Notes: generated from the letters alone by a model not told the origin. A stretch of 64,000 nt of DNA from an uncultured Pseudomonadota bacterium (GCA_902494875.1 CABUUO010000003.1:61328-125327); one strand, 5' to 3'; numbered from the stretch's first letter, positions 7,606 to 17,465 are shown. Translations and numbers: made by a program.

Positions 7606-8613
7606 ATGACAATTCGCGTCGGTATTAACGGTTTTGGACGTATTGGTCGTCTCGTATTTCGTGCCGCTCAGGAAAGAAACGATATTGAAATCGTCGGCAT
7701 CAACGACCTGATTGATGTGGAATATATGGCTTATATGCTGCGTTATGACACCATGCACGGCCAGTTCAAAGGCTCAATCGAAGTTAAAGACGGCAAACTG
7801 GTTGTAAACGGCAAAGCCATCCGCGTAACCGCCGAGAAAAACCCGGCAGACCTGAAATGGGGCGAAATCGGAGCTGAATATGTAGTTGAATCTACCGGTC
7901 TGTTCCTCACCAAAGAAAAAGCTCAGGGTCATATTGATGCCGGTGCCAAATATGTTGTAATGTCTGCGCCTTCTAAAGACGATACGCCGATGTTCGTTTG
8001 CGGTGTCAATACCGATTCTTATGTAAAAGGCACTCAGTTTGTATCCAATGCCTCCTGCACCACCAACTGCTTGGCTCCGATTGCCAAGGTTCTGAATGAT
8101 GCTTTCGGCATTGCTGACGGTTTGATGACCACCGTTCACTCTACCACCGCTACTCAGAAAACGGTTGACGGCCCGTCTATGAAAGACTGGAGAGGCGGCC
8201 GCGCTGCTTCCGGCAACATTATTCCGTCTTCTACCGGTGCCGCCAAGGCTGTCGGTAAGGTTATTCCGTCTCTGAACGGCAAACTGACCGGTATGTCTTT
8301 CCGTGTTCCGACTCTGGACGTTTCTGTCGTTGACCTGACCGTCAACCTGAAAAAGGCCGCTTCTTATGAAGAAATCTGCGCTGCGATGAAGAAGGCTTCC
8401 GAAGGCGAACTCAAAGGTATTTTGGGTTATACCGAAGATCAGGTCGTTTCCGCTGACTTCCTGGGTGATGCCCGCACTTCTATTTTCGATGCCAAAGCCG
8501 GCATTCAGTTGACCCCGACTTTTGTTAAGGTTGTCAGCTGGTACGATAACGAGTGGGGTTATTCTAATAAGGTTCTTGACCTTGTTGCCCACATGGCTAA
8601 AGTAAACGGATAA
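7606..8613 (+). CDS. gapA: Glyceraldehyde-3-phosphate dehydrogenase
   Basis: A 335-residue NAD-dependent enzyme of glycolysis that oxidises glyceraldehyde-3-phosphate to 1,3-bisphosphoglycerate. The Rossmann motif is INGFGRIGR at residues 7-15, and the catalytic loop is SNASCTTNCLAP with Cys151. The C-terminal WYDNEWGYSNKVLDL is intact. ATG 7606 is preceded by a strong ribosome site (AAGGAAGG); the longer in-frame extension has no support. pgk follows, with a terminator-like hairpin between the two, so pgk may receive reduced read-through or have its own control. Confidence 0.97.
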   Translation: MTIRVGINGFGRIGRLVFRAAQERNDIEIVGINDLIDVEYMAYMLRYDTMHGQFKGSIEVKDGKLVVNGKAIRVTAEKNPADLKWGEIGAEYVVESTGLFLTKEKAQGHIDAGAKYVVMSAPSKDDTPMFVCGVNTDSYVKGTQFVSNASCTTNCLAPIAKVLNDAFGIADGLMTTVHSTTATQKTVDGPSMKDWRGGRAASGNIIPSSTGAAKAVGKVIPSLNGKLTGMSFRVPTLDVSVVDLTVNLKKAASYEEICAAMKKASEGELKGILGYTEDQVVSADFLGDARTSIFDAKAGIQLTPTFVKVVSWYDNEWGYSNKVLDLVAHMAKVNG

Positions 8614-8626
8614 TCAAAATACTGCA

Positions 8627-8660
8627 AACCCTCTTGGTTCGCCAAGGGGGTTTTGTTTTT
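8627..8660 (+). terminator. Intergenic hairpin between gapA and pgk
   Basis: An 11-bp stem with one wobble (8627-8637 with 8642-8652, loop TTCG) is followed by GTTTTTT. It sits just upstream of the pgk ribosome site. Confidence 0.7.
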
Positions 8661-8675
8661 TGTAAAGGAAAACTA

Positions 8676-9887
8676 ATGACTGAATATAAAACAATCAAAG
8701 ACTTAGGCGATTTGAACGGCAAAGTCGTTATGCTGCGCGCTGACCTCAATGTCCCGATGGACGAAAATTTTCATGTAACCAATACCGCCCGCATTGATCG
8801 CACGGTTCCGACCATCAGACTGTTGATGGACAAGGGTGCCAAAGTGGTTGTCATTTCTCACTTCGGGCGTCCGGAAGGCAAAGGCGATATGGCCAACTCT
8901 TTGAGCCACATCGTTAAAGATTTGGAAAAAGCTCTGGGCAAGCATGTCGTTTTTGTTGACGACTGCATCGGCGAGAAAGTTGAAGCAGCCATCAAAGCCA
9001 TGAAGAATGATGAAGTTTTGTTGCTTGAAAATCTCCGCTTCTACAACGAAGAGAAAAAAGGCGATGAAAAATTTGCCGAAGAATTGGTAAAACCGGCAGA
9101 TCTGTATGTTTCTGACGCTTTTTCGACCGCGCATCGCGCTCACGCATCCATGGTTGCCGCAGCCAAACTGCGTCCGGCGGCAATGGGCTTGTTGATGGAA
9201 GAAGAAGTCAACGCCCTGTCCAAAGGCCTGAATGACCCCAAACGTCCGTTGATGGCTGTCGTCGGCGGCTCCAAAGTTTCAACCAAGCTTGATTTGCTGA
9301 ACAATCTGGTCAAAAAAGTAGACAAGCTGGTCATTTCCGGCGGTATGGCTCACACCTTTATGAAAGCCAGCGGCGTAGATACTGTCAATGAAGCCAACTC
9401 TCTGGTTCAAATGGATATGTTGGATACCGCTAAGGAAATTATGGCTACCGCCAAAGCTAACAACTGCGAAATCATTTTGCCGCTGGATGTTGTTGTTTCC
9501 AAAGAGTTCAAAGCCGATGCCGAACACAAAACCGTCGATTTGGAACATATTCCGGCCGAAGGTTGGATTTTGATGGATGTAGGCGCAAAGACCATTGATT
9601 CTATCAGCAAAAAACTTGAAGAATGCAAAACTCTGGTTTGGAACGGTCCTCTGGGCGTATTTGAACTTAAGCCGTTTGACAATGCAACCAACAAGGTTGC
9701 CGATCGTGCGGCGGTTCTGACACAGGAAGGCCGCTTGATGACGGTCGCCGGCGGTGGAGATACTGTTTCCGCGCTGGAAAATGCCGGTGTGGCCGATAAA
9801 TTCAGCTACATTTCGACGGCGGGTGGCGCCTTCCTTGAGTGGATGGAAGGCAAAGAGCTCCCCGGAGTGGTTGTTCTGAAAAAATAA
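8676..9887 (+). CDS. pgk: Phosphoglycerate kinase
   Basis: A 403-residue enzyme that makes ATP from 1,3-bisphosphoglycerate. Signature segments are MLRADLNVPMD near the N-terminus, SHFGRPEGK, LLLENLRFYNEEKKGD, SDAFSTAHRAHAS, VVGGSKVSTK, and the nucleotide-binding GGGDTVSALENAG near the C-terminus. Length is normal. ATG 8676 follows AAAGGA at proper spacing; the longer frame runs back through the upstream hairpin. It is ended by a strong bidirectional terminator. Confidence 0.97.
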   Translation: MTEYKTIKDLGDLNGKVVMLRADLNVPMDENFHVTNTARIDRTVPTIRLLMDKGAKVVVISHFGRPEGKGDMANSLSHIVKDLEKALGKHVVFVDDCIGEKVEAAIKAMKNDEVLLLENLRFYNEEKKGDEKFAEELVKPADLYVSDAFSTAHRAHASMVAAAKLRPAAMGLLMEEEVNALSKGLNDPKRPLMAVVGGSKVSTKLDLLNNLVKKVDKLVISGGMAHTFMKASGVDTVNEANSLVQMDMLDTAKEIMATAKANNCEIILPLDVVVSKEFKADAEHKTVDLEHIPAEGWILMDVGAKTIDSISKKLEECKTLVWNGPLGVFELKPFDNATNKVADRAAVLTQEGRLMTVAGGGDTVSALENAGVADKFSYISTAGGAFLEWMEGKELPGVVVLKK

Positions 9888-9892
9888 AAACA

Positions 9893-9924
9893 AAAAGCCC
9901 GTCGTTTTCGGCGGGCTTTTTTTT
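9893..9924. terminator. Terminator after pgk
   Basis: A 12-bp stem (9893-9904 with 9909-9920) is followed by a T run. Confidence 0.85.
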
Positions 9925-9988
9925 ACTTGATTTTTGTCATTATTTGTGTCCAAATATGGAATAAAAAGTACTTTCGGAGATTATCGTT

Positions 9989-10324
9989 ATGAAAATTAAT
10001 CATCAATATGATCAGGATATGTGTATTTGTGAGGAGCTGATACCAGGGACAGTCGAATGGCACAAAGAAGAAGGCGGTGACAATATTTTGCTGCAGTATA
10101 TTAATGGAGGCGAAGGATTTCGCGCCATAGAGCGCTTCCCTGATGACGTGTTTCTGACAGAATGCCATTATAACGGCTCCGGTTTGTTTATAAAAAAATC
10201 CAATGGAGAAAGCTGCGGCTATCATAAGGACAAACACGGAAACTACCGTCCGCTCGGCGAACTGTCCCTTGAAAAGACGCTGCAATTGCAAAAACAGGCG
10301 GCGCTTCGGTCCGTCTCCCGATAA
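9989..10324 (+). CDS. Small hypothetical protein
   Basis: A 111-residue soluble protein without signal peptide. It starts at ATG 9989 with a ribosome site (TTCGGAGATTATCGTT). It contains two early Cys (MCICEE), aromatic residues in the middle and a Lys/Gln-rich C-terminal helix. It is not recognised. The larger unknown gene at 10403 follows after 78 bases on the same strand. Confidence 0.5.
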   Translation: MKINHQYDQDMCICEELIPGTVEWHKEEGGDNILLQYINGGEGFRAIERFPDDVFLTECHYNGSGLFIKKSNGESCGYHKDKHGNYRPLGELSLEKTLQLQKQAALRSVSR

Positions 10325-10402
10325 TTTTGTCAAAAACAGTTGTTTTTTTCTCAATTTATGTTATGATAATGCTAAAGATAAATATTTACGGGATATGATT
10401 CA

Positions 10403-12163
10403 ATGGCCGAAAACAAACAACATGTTTTAGAATTTGCAAAAATTGCCCATGATGATAACGATACGCTGCGTGATTTGCCGCTGATATACAACAACATCGC
10501 TTCAAATCTGCCGCAGGATCGGGACAAGCGTCCGCGTATTTCGCACGATAAAAAAGAAGGTCGGGACGGGATTAACGTTTCGCTTCCTTCAGGTATTGAT
10601 TTCCGTATTGAACAGGGGCGGATTGTTGTAAATGACTTCGGTATGGATAAAAAACAACTGAAAGAACTGTTGAGTTTCTGCTATTTTTACAATATCGAAA
10701 ATATTTCCGTTCCGCCGTTTGAAGATGACGAATTTAAAGAGTTGTTTGCCGGCGCCGACAAGGAAGTGGCCGCCGAAGGCAGAAACTGCTCTTTTTCTAA
10801 GGCGGATGAGGCAGAAGCGCTTCCGGCCAATGACAATAAAAATGCTGCTGCGCCCAAACCGATTCTGCAAACTGAAGGACTTTCCGAAGAAGAGTTGCTG
10901 GAAGAAAAACGCAGACTTGCCGAAAATATCAAAGACCAAAAACGCGTGGAAAAAGAGCAGAAAGCGCAGAAGGCTAAAAATAAAGGCGCCAATCTGGATA
11001 ATATCCGCAGTTATATGGACGGCTATGTAAAGGCCAATCAGAAAGACCTTACCCGAGCTTACAGCATTCGCAGTACCAGTACCGGATGGGAAATGCTGGT
11101 CTTTAAGGATGCTGACCAGAGACGGGACGGTCCGCAGGAAGACAAAAAAGGACACGTTAATCCGAACTATGAGTTCGGTATCCGCGCGGAACTTGTTCCC
11201 GGTCCCAATGGCATGGGGCTGCATGTTCAGTTGCTGACGCCGAAAATGAACAGCGGCGAAGTCTTCATGTGGGAAGAGGTACTGGCCTGTGGTAAGGAAA
11301 ACGGTTTTACGCATTGCCGTTATGAGGGCGGTATGCAGTTTAAGGCCAAGTTCGTGGAAGCCTGCGGCAAAAAGCTTATGGTTCCGACCGGCATCAACCT
11401 TAAAAGAAAAGAATGGCAGCTGCTGATTGACAAGGCGAAGGAAAATAACGACGATCCGGAAAAGCTGAAGGAATACTACCGCCGTCTTTCCGCCGAAATG
11501 AAACAGGTTGTCAAAAGAGATCATATCACTGATCCTGCGCATCCGCTGTTTAAGATGATTAAAGATATGGATGACCGCGGACGCGGTGTTGAGGCGGCAG
11601 CGGCAAGAGAAGAACTGCGCTTTAAGAAATTTAACCAGTTTTATGAAAACAACATTATGGGCAAGGTGGTTCCGTCCAGCCCGGCCAATGAAGATCCGCA
11701 TACCGGTTTGCCGGCAGTCAAGGAAGAAAGCGACGCTGTCCGCGAACTGGCTGGTGGTATGGCTTTTGTGGCCGTGTTGAAAAAATATAACGAAGACCCG
11801 ATGTTTGAAAGTCTGAGCGATAAGGAAAAACTGGATTTTTACAAAGAAGAATATAACAAACAGGTTTTCCTGATTGATAAAAAGCTCGGAACTCTGATGC
11901 AGGGCTTGGATGAAAATAAAGCCGCGGATCTGAAGCAGCGTGATGATATTTTGAGCAGCCACTATAAAAAGACCCGCGCTTATATCAACCAGATTGTTTC
12001 CAACCTGGAAAAAGATTACGGCGTAAACATCGACAATCATGTCATCGTCGATATGGAATATATTCCCGGCCGCAACCGGCAGCGTGCTGCGCTTGGACGC
12101 CGGGCGCTGGAACAGGTGGGAATGCTTTCTCCGGTTCAAGTAGGCAGAAACGGAGGCCGATAA
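10403..12163 (+). CDS. Large cytosolic protein of unknown function
   Basis: A 586-residue, highly charged protein without signal peptide or membrane segment. A Lys/Glu-rich coiled-coil stretch runs from about residue 160 to 200 (EELLEEKRRLAENIK, then KEQKAQKAKNKG). A globular part of about 205-345 includes YSIRSTSTGWEMLVFKD and LHVQLLTPKM. A second helical region covers about 345-570. The N-terminal 100 residues contain a small alpha/beta-looking unit (GIDFRIEQGRIVVNDFGMD). No family is recognised. It is probably lineage-specific and ends in a convergent terminator shared with glgP. Confidence 0.6.
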   Translation: MAENKQHVLEFAKIAHDDNDTLRDLPLIYNNIASNLPQDRDKRPRISHDKKEGRDGINVSLPSGIDFRIEQGRIVVNDFGMDKKQLKELLSFCYFYNIENISVPPFEDDEFKELFAGADKEVAAEGRNCSFSKADEAEALPANDNKNAAAPKPILQTEGLSEEELLEEKRRLAENIKDQKRVEKEQKAQKAKNKGANLDNIRSYMDGYVKANQKDLTRAYSIRSTSTGWEMLVFKDADQRRDGPQEDKKGHVNPNYEFGIRAELVPGPNGMGLHVQLLTPKMNSGEVFMWEEVLACGKENGFTHCRYEGGMQFKAKFVEACGKKLMVPTGINLKRKEWQLLIDKAKENNDDPEKLKEYYRRLSAEMKQVVKRDHITDPAHPLFKMIKDMDDRGRGVEAAAAREELRFKKFNQFYENNIMGKVVPSSPANEDPHTGLPAVKEESDAVRELAGGMAFVAVLKKYNEDPMFESLSDKEKLDFYKEEYNKQVFLIDKKLGTLMQGLDENKAADLKQRDDILSSHYKKTRAYINQIVSNLEKDYGVNIDNHVIVDMEYIPGRNRQRAALGRRALEQVGMLSPVQVGRNGGR

Positions 12164-12184
12164 AAACTTTTGGTTAAAAAAAAG

Positions 12185-12208
12185 AACCCCGGGTTAAACC
12201 GGGGTTTT
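12185..12208. terminator. Convergent terminator
   Basis: AACCCCGG (12185-12192) pairs with CCGGGGTT (12199-12206), with A-rich and T-rich flanks. It lies between the unknown gene and glgP. Confidence 0.8.
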
Positions 12209-12234
12209 GTTTGGGATAATAATCATTCTTGCGT

Positions 12235-14703
12235 TCAGCACGGTTTGATATGCCAAATGTTCTCGGCATATTCTTCCACTGCGCGGTCGCTGGTAAATTT
12301 ACCGATGCGGGCAACGTTGTTGATTGCCATTTTGGCCCATTTTTTCTTATCCAGAAAATCATGTTCCACTTCATGCAGCTTATTGCTGAAAGCTTCCAAA
12401 TCGGCAAGAACGAAATAATAATCGCGGTTAAGCAGTTCTTCGAAAATCGGCTTGAACAGCAAAACATAGTCTTTTTCGCAGAACATATTGGAGTTGATGG
12501 CGTTCAATATGCGTTTGATATAATTGTTGTTTTCGTAAATTGAACGCGGATTATATGTTTTGCGCATTTTCTGAATTTCATCTTCGGTCAGGCCGAACAG
12601 ATAGAAGTTTTCGTCTCCGACTTCTTCCCTGATTTCAATATTGGCACCGTCGAGCGTGCCTAAAGTCAAAGCGCCGTTGAGGGCAAACTTCATATTGCCG
12701 GTGCCGCTGGCTTCAAAACCGGCGGTAGATGACTGGACGCTGACATTGGCGGCAGGAATCAAGACTTCGGCCAGCGAAACTTTATAATCCGGAATAAAGA
12801 CCACTTTAATCATATCATTGACGGCCGGGTCATTGTTGACCACTTCCGCAACGTTGTTGATCAGTTTGATGATTAGTTTGGCAAAATTGTAAGACGGCGC
12901 CGCTTTGCCCGCAAAAATATATGTCTTGGGACATTTGGGTTTGGCGTTGTCTTTTATAATAGCCAGATAATCGCCGATAACCTGCAAAATTGTCATCAGT
13001 TGGCGTTTATATTCATGGATGCGTTTGGCATGAACAATGAACATGCTGTTGGGATCAACCAGAATATTGTTGGTTTTGTATATGATTTTAGCCAGACGTT
13101 CTTTATTGGCTTTTTTGATGTCGTTGAATTCCTTGGTGAATTTTTCGTCGTCGGCATAATCCAGCAGGCCTTCCAGATCGCTCAGCTTGGTAACCCAGCC
13201 GTCGCCGATTTTGGAGGTTATCAGTGCGGCCAGAGCCGTATTGGCGTGCAACAGCCAGCGGCGCGGCGTAATGCCGTTGGTGACGTTGGTGAACTTTTCC
13301 GGCCACAATTCATAAAATTCAGGCACCAGTTTGGTCTTAATCAGATTAGAGTGCAGTTTGGCCACGCCGTTGACGGAGAACGAACCGACAATGGACAGGT
13401 TGGCCATACGGATAATCTGGTTTTCGCCGTCGCCGACCACAATGGAAACCTTGTTAAGCTTTTCGGAATCATTGCCGAATTTTTCCTTGGCAAATTCAAT
13501 AAAGCGACGGTTTATTTCATAGATAATCTGCAAATGTCTGGGCAGGAGTTCCTGGAAAATGCGTGCCGGCCAGGTTTCCAGAGCTTCAGGCAGCAACGTA
13601 TGGTTGGTATAGGCAAAAACTTTGGTGACAATGTCCCAGGCGCTGTCCCAGTCCTGACCGTGAATGTCAACCAGCAGACGCATCATTTCGGGAATGGCGA
13701 TTGCCGGGTGCGTATCGTTTAGCTGAACGCAGACCATGTCAGGCAGATGCTTAAAGTCGTTGCTCTTTTCAAGGAAACGGCGGATGATGTCCTGCATCGC
13801 GCAGGAAACAAAGAAATACTGCTGTGTCAGACGCAGCTTTTTGCCGGATTCAACGGCATCGGACGGATACAAAACCTTGGAAATCGTTTCGGTGGCGATT
13901 TTGTCTTTTACCGCGTCAATGTAACCGCCTTCGTTGAATATGTTGATGTCGAGTTCGTCGTCAGTCTTGGCTGAAAACAGACGCAGATAGTTAACGGCTT
14001 TGCCGTTGTAGCCGACAATCGGAAAATCGTAAGGAACACCGTAAATGTTTTTGGTATTCATCCAGATATAGTTTTTGTTGCCGTTGCCGTCGTCCATAAC
14101 CTCAACGTCGCCGCCGATCGGAATACGGACGGTGCGGTCGGGGCGGGCAAACTGCCACGGAGAATCTTCGCCGAGCCAGGTATCCGCCTGTTCAACCTGA
14201 TAACCGTTTTCAAACTTTTGCTTAAACAGGCCGTACTGATAGTTGATGCCGTAACCGAACCCGGGAATGCCGAGAGAAGCCATGGAGTCCAGATAACATG
14301 CGGCCAAACGTCCGAGGCCGCCGTTGCCGAGAGCCGGATCATATTCGGTGTCGAAGATTTCCTGCAGGGAAATATCGGGCATTCCTTCTATCTTAATGTC
14401 TTTCATAATGTCAAACAGCCCCAGCGAATGCAGGTTGTTTTCAAGGGATCGCCCGATCAGATATTCTACCGAAAGGTAATAAATTCTTTTGGTATTGCAT
14501 TTGTTGTAGCGGGCCATGGTTTCATACATCTTGTCCATGGCAAACTCTCTGACTGCCAGCGCAATGGCGTTAAGCGCCTCTTCCTTGTTGATTTCGCTGG
14601 TTCTTTTGCCAATAAAATATTTAATGTAATGCTCAATTGAAAGTTTTAATCTGGCCTTGTCAATTTCGCTGATTATGGCAGAATCTTTTTTGCTCAATGT
14701 CAT
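12235..14703 (-). CDS. glgP: Glycogen/starch phosphorylase
   Basis: An enzyme of about 820 residues that releases glucose-1-phosphate from glycogen. The pyridoxal-phosphate lysine lies in EASGTGNMKFALNGALTLGT, and the chain also has the N-terminal YYLSVEYLIGR, GNGGLGRLAACYLDS and the C-terminal RSIYENN segments of family GT35. Length is normal. The start is unusual: ATG at 14703 directly abuts the AAGGAG ribosome site with no spacer, whereas TTG at 14697 (two codons later) has a six-base spacer, so translation may begin at TTG. It is divergent from tolC. Confidence 0.95.
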   Translation of the reverse strand: MTLSKKDSAIISEIDKARLKLSIEHYIKYFIGKRTSEINKEEALNAIALAVREFAMDKMYETMARYNKCNTKRIYYLSVEYLIGRSLENNLHSLGLFDIMKDIKIEGMPDISLQEIFDTEYDPALGNGGLGRLAACYLDSMASLGIPGFGYGINYQYGLFKQKFENGYQVEQADTWLGEDSPWQFARPDRTVRIPIGGDVEVMDDGNGNKNYIWMNTKNIYGVPYDFPIVGYNGKAVNYLRLFSAKTDDELDINIFNEGGYIDAVKDKIATETISKVLYPSDAVESGKKLRLTQQYFFVSCAMQDIIRRFLEKSNDFKHLPDMVCVQLNDTHPAIAIPEMMRLLVDIHGQDWDSAWDIVTKVFAYTNHTLLPEALETWPARIFQELLPRHLQIIYEINRRFIEFAKEKFGNDSEKLNKVSIVVGDGENQIIRMANLSIVGSFSVNGVAKLHSNLIKTKLVPEFYELWPEKFTNVTNGITPRRWLLHANTALAALITSKIGDGWVTKLSDLEGLLDYADDEKFTKEFNDIKKANKERLAKIIYKTNNILVDPNSMFIVHAKRIHEYKRQLMTILQVIGDYLAIIKDNAKPKCPKTYIFAGKAAPSYNFAKLIIKLINNVAEVVNNDPAVNDMIKVVFIPDYKVSLAEVLIPAANVSVQSSTAGFEASGTGNMKFALNGALTLGTLDGANIEIREEVGDENFYLFGLTEDEIQKMRKTYNPRSIYENNNYIKRILNAINSNMFCEKDYVLLFKPIFEELLNRDYYFVLADLEAFSNKLHEVEHDFLDKKKWAKMAINNVARIGKFTSDRAVEEYAENIWHIKPC

Positions 14704-14833
14704 CTCCTTAAATTTGTCAATACATACTTGTTTATCCCACACCCTAGAAGAAATTGTTTGAAATATAGTTAATAACATATGACATTATTTGCAACAATAA
14801 ATGTTTTTAGTTATAGATTTTTAACAAATAACG

Positions 14834-14861
14834 TTGCAAAATAAACACAATTAAATATAAT
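14834..14861 (+). promoter_or_regulatory. Sigma-70-type promoter of tolC
   Basis: TTGCAA (14834-14839) and a consensus TATAAT (14856-14861) are separated by 16 bases. The tolC start is 40 bases downstream. A second candidate (TTGCAA 14789-14794, TATAGA 14812-14817) lies just upstream. Confidence 0.6.
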
Positions 14862-14901
14862 TGCCTTAACTTTTTTGGAAAATATCAGAGGTATAAAGTA
14901 T

Positions 14902-16266
14902 ATGAAAAAGACTTTTCTTGCCGGTTTGCTGATGGCAACCGCCATTTCGGGTACGGCTCAGGCGCAGAATATTTTCGAAGCTTTGAGCGAGACATATAAA
15001 ACCAATCCGACCCTGCAGTCTCAGCGCGCTTATCAGCGTTCTGTCGATGAGAACGTCGCCATTGCCCGGTCAGGATACCGTCCGACGATAGCGCTGACGG
15101 CCGGTTATACCGATGCTAACGGCAAAACCAAAAACAACAAGGTCGGCGACACTACCAACGATAATGACCAGACCTCTGTCGGTGCCAAAATCACCCAGCC
15201 GCTGTTTAACGGTTTTCAGACCATGAACAGCGTTAAGGCTGCGGACAGTCAGGTCCGCGCCGGGCAGAACAGCCTTTATAACGTAGAACAGAATGTCTTT
15301 TTGGAAGCCGCGACCGCCTATATGGACGTTCTTCGCGACACCGCCATTGTCAAGCTGCAGAAAAACAACGAGCAGTTGTTGAAAAAACGCCTTGATGAAA
15401 CTATTCAGCGTTTTAATGTCGGTGAAGTGACCAGAACCGACGTCTCCCAAGCGCGGGCGCGCCATGCTCAGGCCGTTTCCGACCGCATTGCCTCGGAGGG
15501 AACTCTGGCTGCTTCCAAAGCGGTTTATACCAGGGTAATCGGCTCTGAGCCTGAAAATCTGGAAGAACCGAAGTCCATTTCGGGAATGCTGCCCAAAGAC
15601 ATTAACGAAGCCATGACTTTTGCCATGGATAACAACTATTCCATCAAACAGTACAAAAACCTGTTTAACGCAGCGTCATATACGGTTGCCGTCAATAACG
15701 GCGCCTTGTTGCCTTCCGTTACCTTGGACGGTTCTGCCACCAAGAACTATGCGGATTATGAACGCAAGGCCGGCACGGATAAGACCGACAACCTCGAAAT
15801 CGGCGTTAATATGACGGTTCCTCTGTACGATGCCGGCGAAAATCGCGCCAAAATCCGCCAGAGCAAATATCTGAAATGGCAGGCGCAGGAGCAATTGCTT
15901 GAAACCGAACGCGAAGTCCGGGCAACCGTGACCAGCGCTTGGGAATATATGGTTTCCAACGATTCTAAAATCAAATCCATCATTGAACAGGTCAAAGCCA
16001 ACGAAATTGCGCTTGATGGTGTTCAAAAAGAAGAAGCGCTCGGTAACCGTACGATTCTTGACGTATTGGACGCTTATCAGGAACTGCTCAATTCCAATGT
16101 TGAAGAAGTCAAGGCTCGCCGCGACTATTATGTTTCCGGTATGAACCTGCTGTTGGCCATGGGTAAATTGACGGCCGAAGACCTGAAACTTGACGTTGAA
16201 CTGTATAATGCCGACGAATATTATCAGGATACAAAAGGTAAGTGGCTGTCATTATCTATTGATTAA
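14902..16266 (+). CDS. tolC: TolC-family outer membrane channel protein
   Basis: A 454-residue outer-membrane efflux/secretion channel. A Sec signal peptide ends at AQA (about residue 22). Two homologous halves with long amphipathic helices follow, including the TolC-type ALSETYKTNPTLQSQRA near the N-terminus, DVSQARARHAQA, and PLYDAGENRAKIRQ in the second half. ATG 14902 is chosen because the signal peptide starts here. The downstream neighbours are a PopZ-like gene and valS, an order common in Alphaproteobacteria. TolC partners with inner-membrane pumps or type I exporters, none of which is in this window. Confidence 0.92.
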   Translation: MKKTFLAGLLMATAISGTAQAQNIFEALSETYKTNPTLQSQRAYQRSVDENVAIARSGYRPTIALTAGYTDANGKTKNNKVGDTTNDNDQTSVGAKITQPLFNGFQTMNSVKAADSQVRAGQNSLYNVEQNVFLEAATAYMDVLRDTAIVKLQKNNEQLLKKRLDETIQRFNVGEVTRTDVSQARARHAQAVSDRIASEGTLAASKAVYTRVIGSEPENLEEPKSISGMLPKDINEAMTFAMDNNYSIKQYKNLFNAASYTVAVNNGALLPSVTLDGSATKNYADYERKAGTDKTDNLEIGVNMTVPLYDAGENRAKIRQSKYLKWQAQEQLLETEREVRATVTSAWEYMVSNDSKIKSIIEQVKANEIALDGVQKEEALGNRTILDVLDAYQELLNSNVEEVKARRDYYVSGMNLLLAMGKLTAEDLKLDVELYNADEYYQDTKGKWLSLSID

Positions 16267-16322
16267 TAAAAAAATATTGTTAATCTAAATAACAGGTATA
16301 ATTTTAATTGGAAACAAAGAAG

Positions 16323-17465
16323 ATGGCTGAAGAAAAGCAAGAAGATTTATCAATGGAAGACATCCTATCTTCAATCAAAGACATTTTGGACAAGGATGCC
16401 GAAGGTCAGGCCGGCAATGCCGCCTCGGCAACGGCTCCCGTTCCGCCGCAAACGCCGGCGCCGGTTTCCGCTTCCGAACCTGCGGCTGTCGTGTCTCAGA
16501 CCGAAACGGCCGAGCCTGAACCGGAAGAAGATGTTTACGATCTGTCCAAAGCCATGATTATTGATGACGGCGATCCGCTGTTGAGCAGTCTGAATGATTC
16601 TTCGTCTGAAAACGAAGATATCGATTTGAAGCTGGATGACGTTGATGCCAATCTGGAAGACCTTAATCTTGACGATCTTCCGGAGGTGCCTGTTGCCGCG
16701 GATGAGAGCAAAAATAACGTTCAGCCTGTTGCCGTAGATTCTGTTCCGGCCGTTTCAAAACCGGAAGCGCCCGCGTCGGCGATTGTCCTGCCTGCGGATG
16801 AAGAAGCAAAAGTTGAAGCTGTGCCGGTCGAAGATGAGGCCGATCCGCTGGATCATCTTTCCGATTCCCCGGTTTTTGAAATTGAAGAGCTGGATTCTTT
16901 GCCGGCAGAAGCGCCTGTTATTGAACAGGAAAATGACAAAGACGAAGTTTCTGCCAATATAGATGCTATATTAAGCTCGGCATCAGAGGCGATTGATGCG
17001 GATACCAAGCCCGAAGCGCCGATTGCGGCGGCAGAGGCGGTTGAAGAAAAAACGCCGGAAGAAAACGGGCTGCCGAAAACCGAAGAAACAGTTCAAAATT
17101 CTGCCGAAGATGACGCGGCGGACGTTTCCGCCAACATTATCAGTAACTTTGCCAAAATGTTTGCCGAAAAGAAAGAAGACATTGCCGCTGCCGAAACTGC
17201 CGTGCCGGCTGTTGCAGACTTCAGCGCCGTCAAGTTTCTCGGAGAGGGGGCCAAAACCATTGAACAGGTCGTTGAAAACGTTATCCGCGAGATAATCTCT
17301 TCGACCGTTAGTGCCGAATTGGCGGCAAATGTGGACATCATTGCTTTTGCCAAGGAAGAAATTGAAGCGCAGACCAAAGAATGGCTCGACGCCAATCTTC
17401 CGGCTGTGGTCGAAAATACGGTTCAAAAAGAAATTGAACGAGTGATGGCAAAGGTTGGCAAATAG
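16323..17465 (+). CDS. popZ: PopZ-like polar organising protein (DUF2497)
   Basis: A 380-residue acidic protein with the PopZ architecture: a short N-terminal helix (SMEDILSSIKDILDKD), a long disordered Pro/Ala/Glu/Asp-rich middle (about 30-290), and a conserved C-terminal helical module with EEIEAQTKEWLDANLPAVVE and VQKEIERVMAKV. PopZ forms a polar matrix that anchors the chromosome origin and cell-cycle proteins in Caulobacter. The middle is much longer than in Caulobacter PopZ. ATG 16323 is preferred over an in-frame TTG at 16308. The position between tolC and valS supports the call. Confidence 0.8.
   Translation: MAEEKQEDLSMEDILSSIKDILDKDAEGQAGNAASATAPVPPQTPAPVSASEPAAVVSQTETAEPEPEEDVYDLSKAMIIDDGDPLLSSLNDSSSENEDIDLKLDDVDANLEDLNLDDLPEVPVAADESKNNVQPVAVDSVPAVSKPEAPASAIVLPADEEAKVEAVPVEDEADPLDHLSDSPVFEIEELDSLPAEAPVIEQENDKDEVSANIDAILSSASEAIDADTKPEAPIAAAEAVEEKTPEENGLPKTEETVQNSAEDDAADVSANIISNFAKMFAEKKEDIAAAETAVPAVADFSAVKFLGEGAKTIEQVVENVIREIISSTVSAELAANVDIIAFAKEEIEAQTKEWLDANLPAVVENTVQKEIERVMAKVGK

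Noticed and set aside
10589..12139. A 516-codon open frame on the minus strand
   Set aside because: It is antisense to the unknown plus-strand gene at 10403, lacks a ribosome site and its product is a Phe/Ile/His-rich composition typical of a mirrored coding frame.
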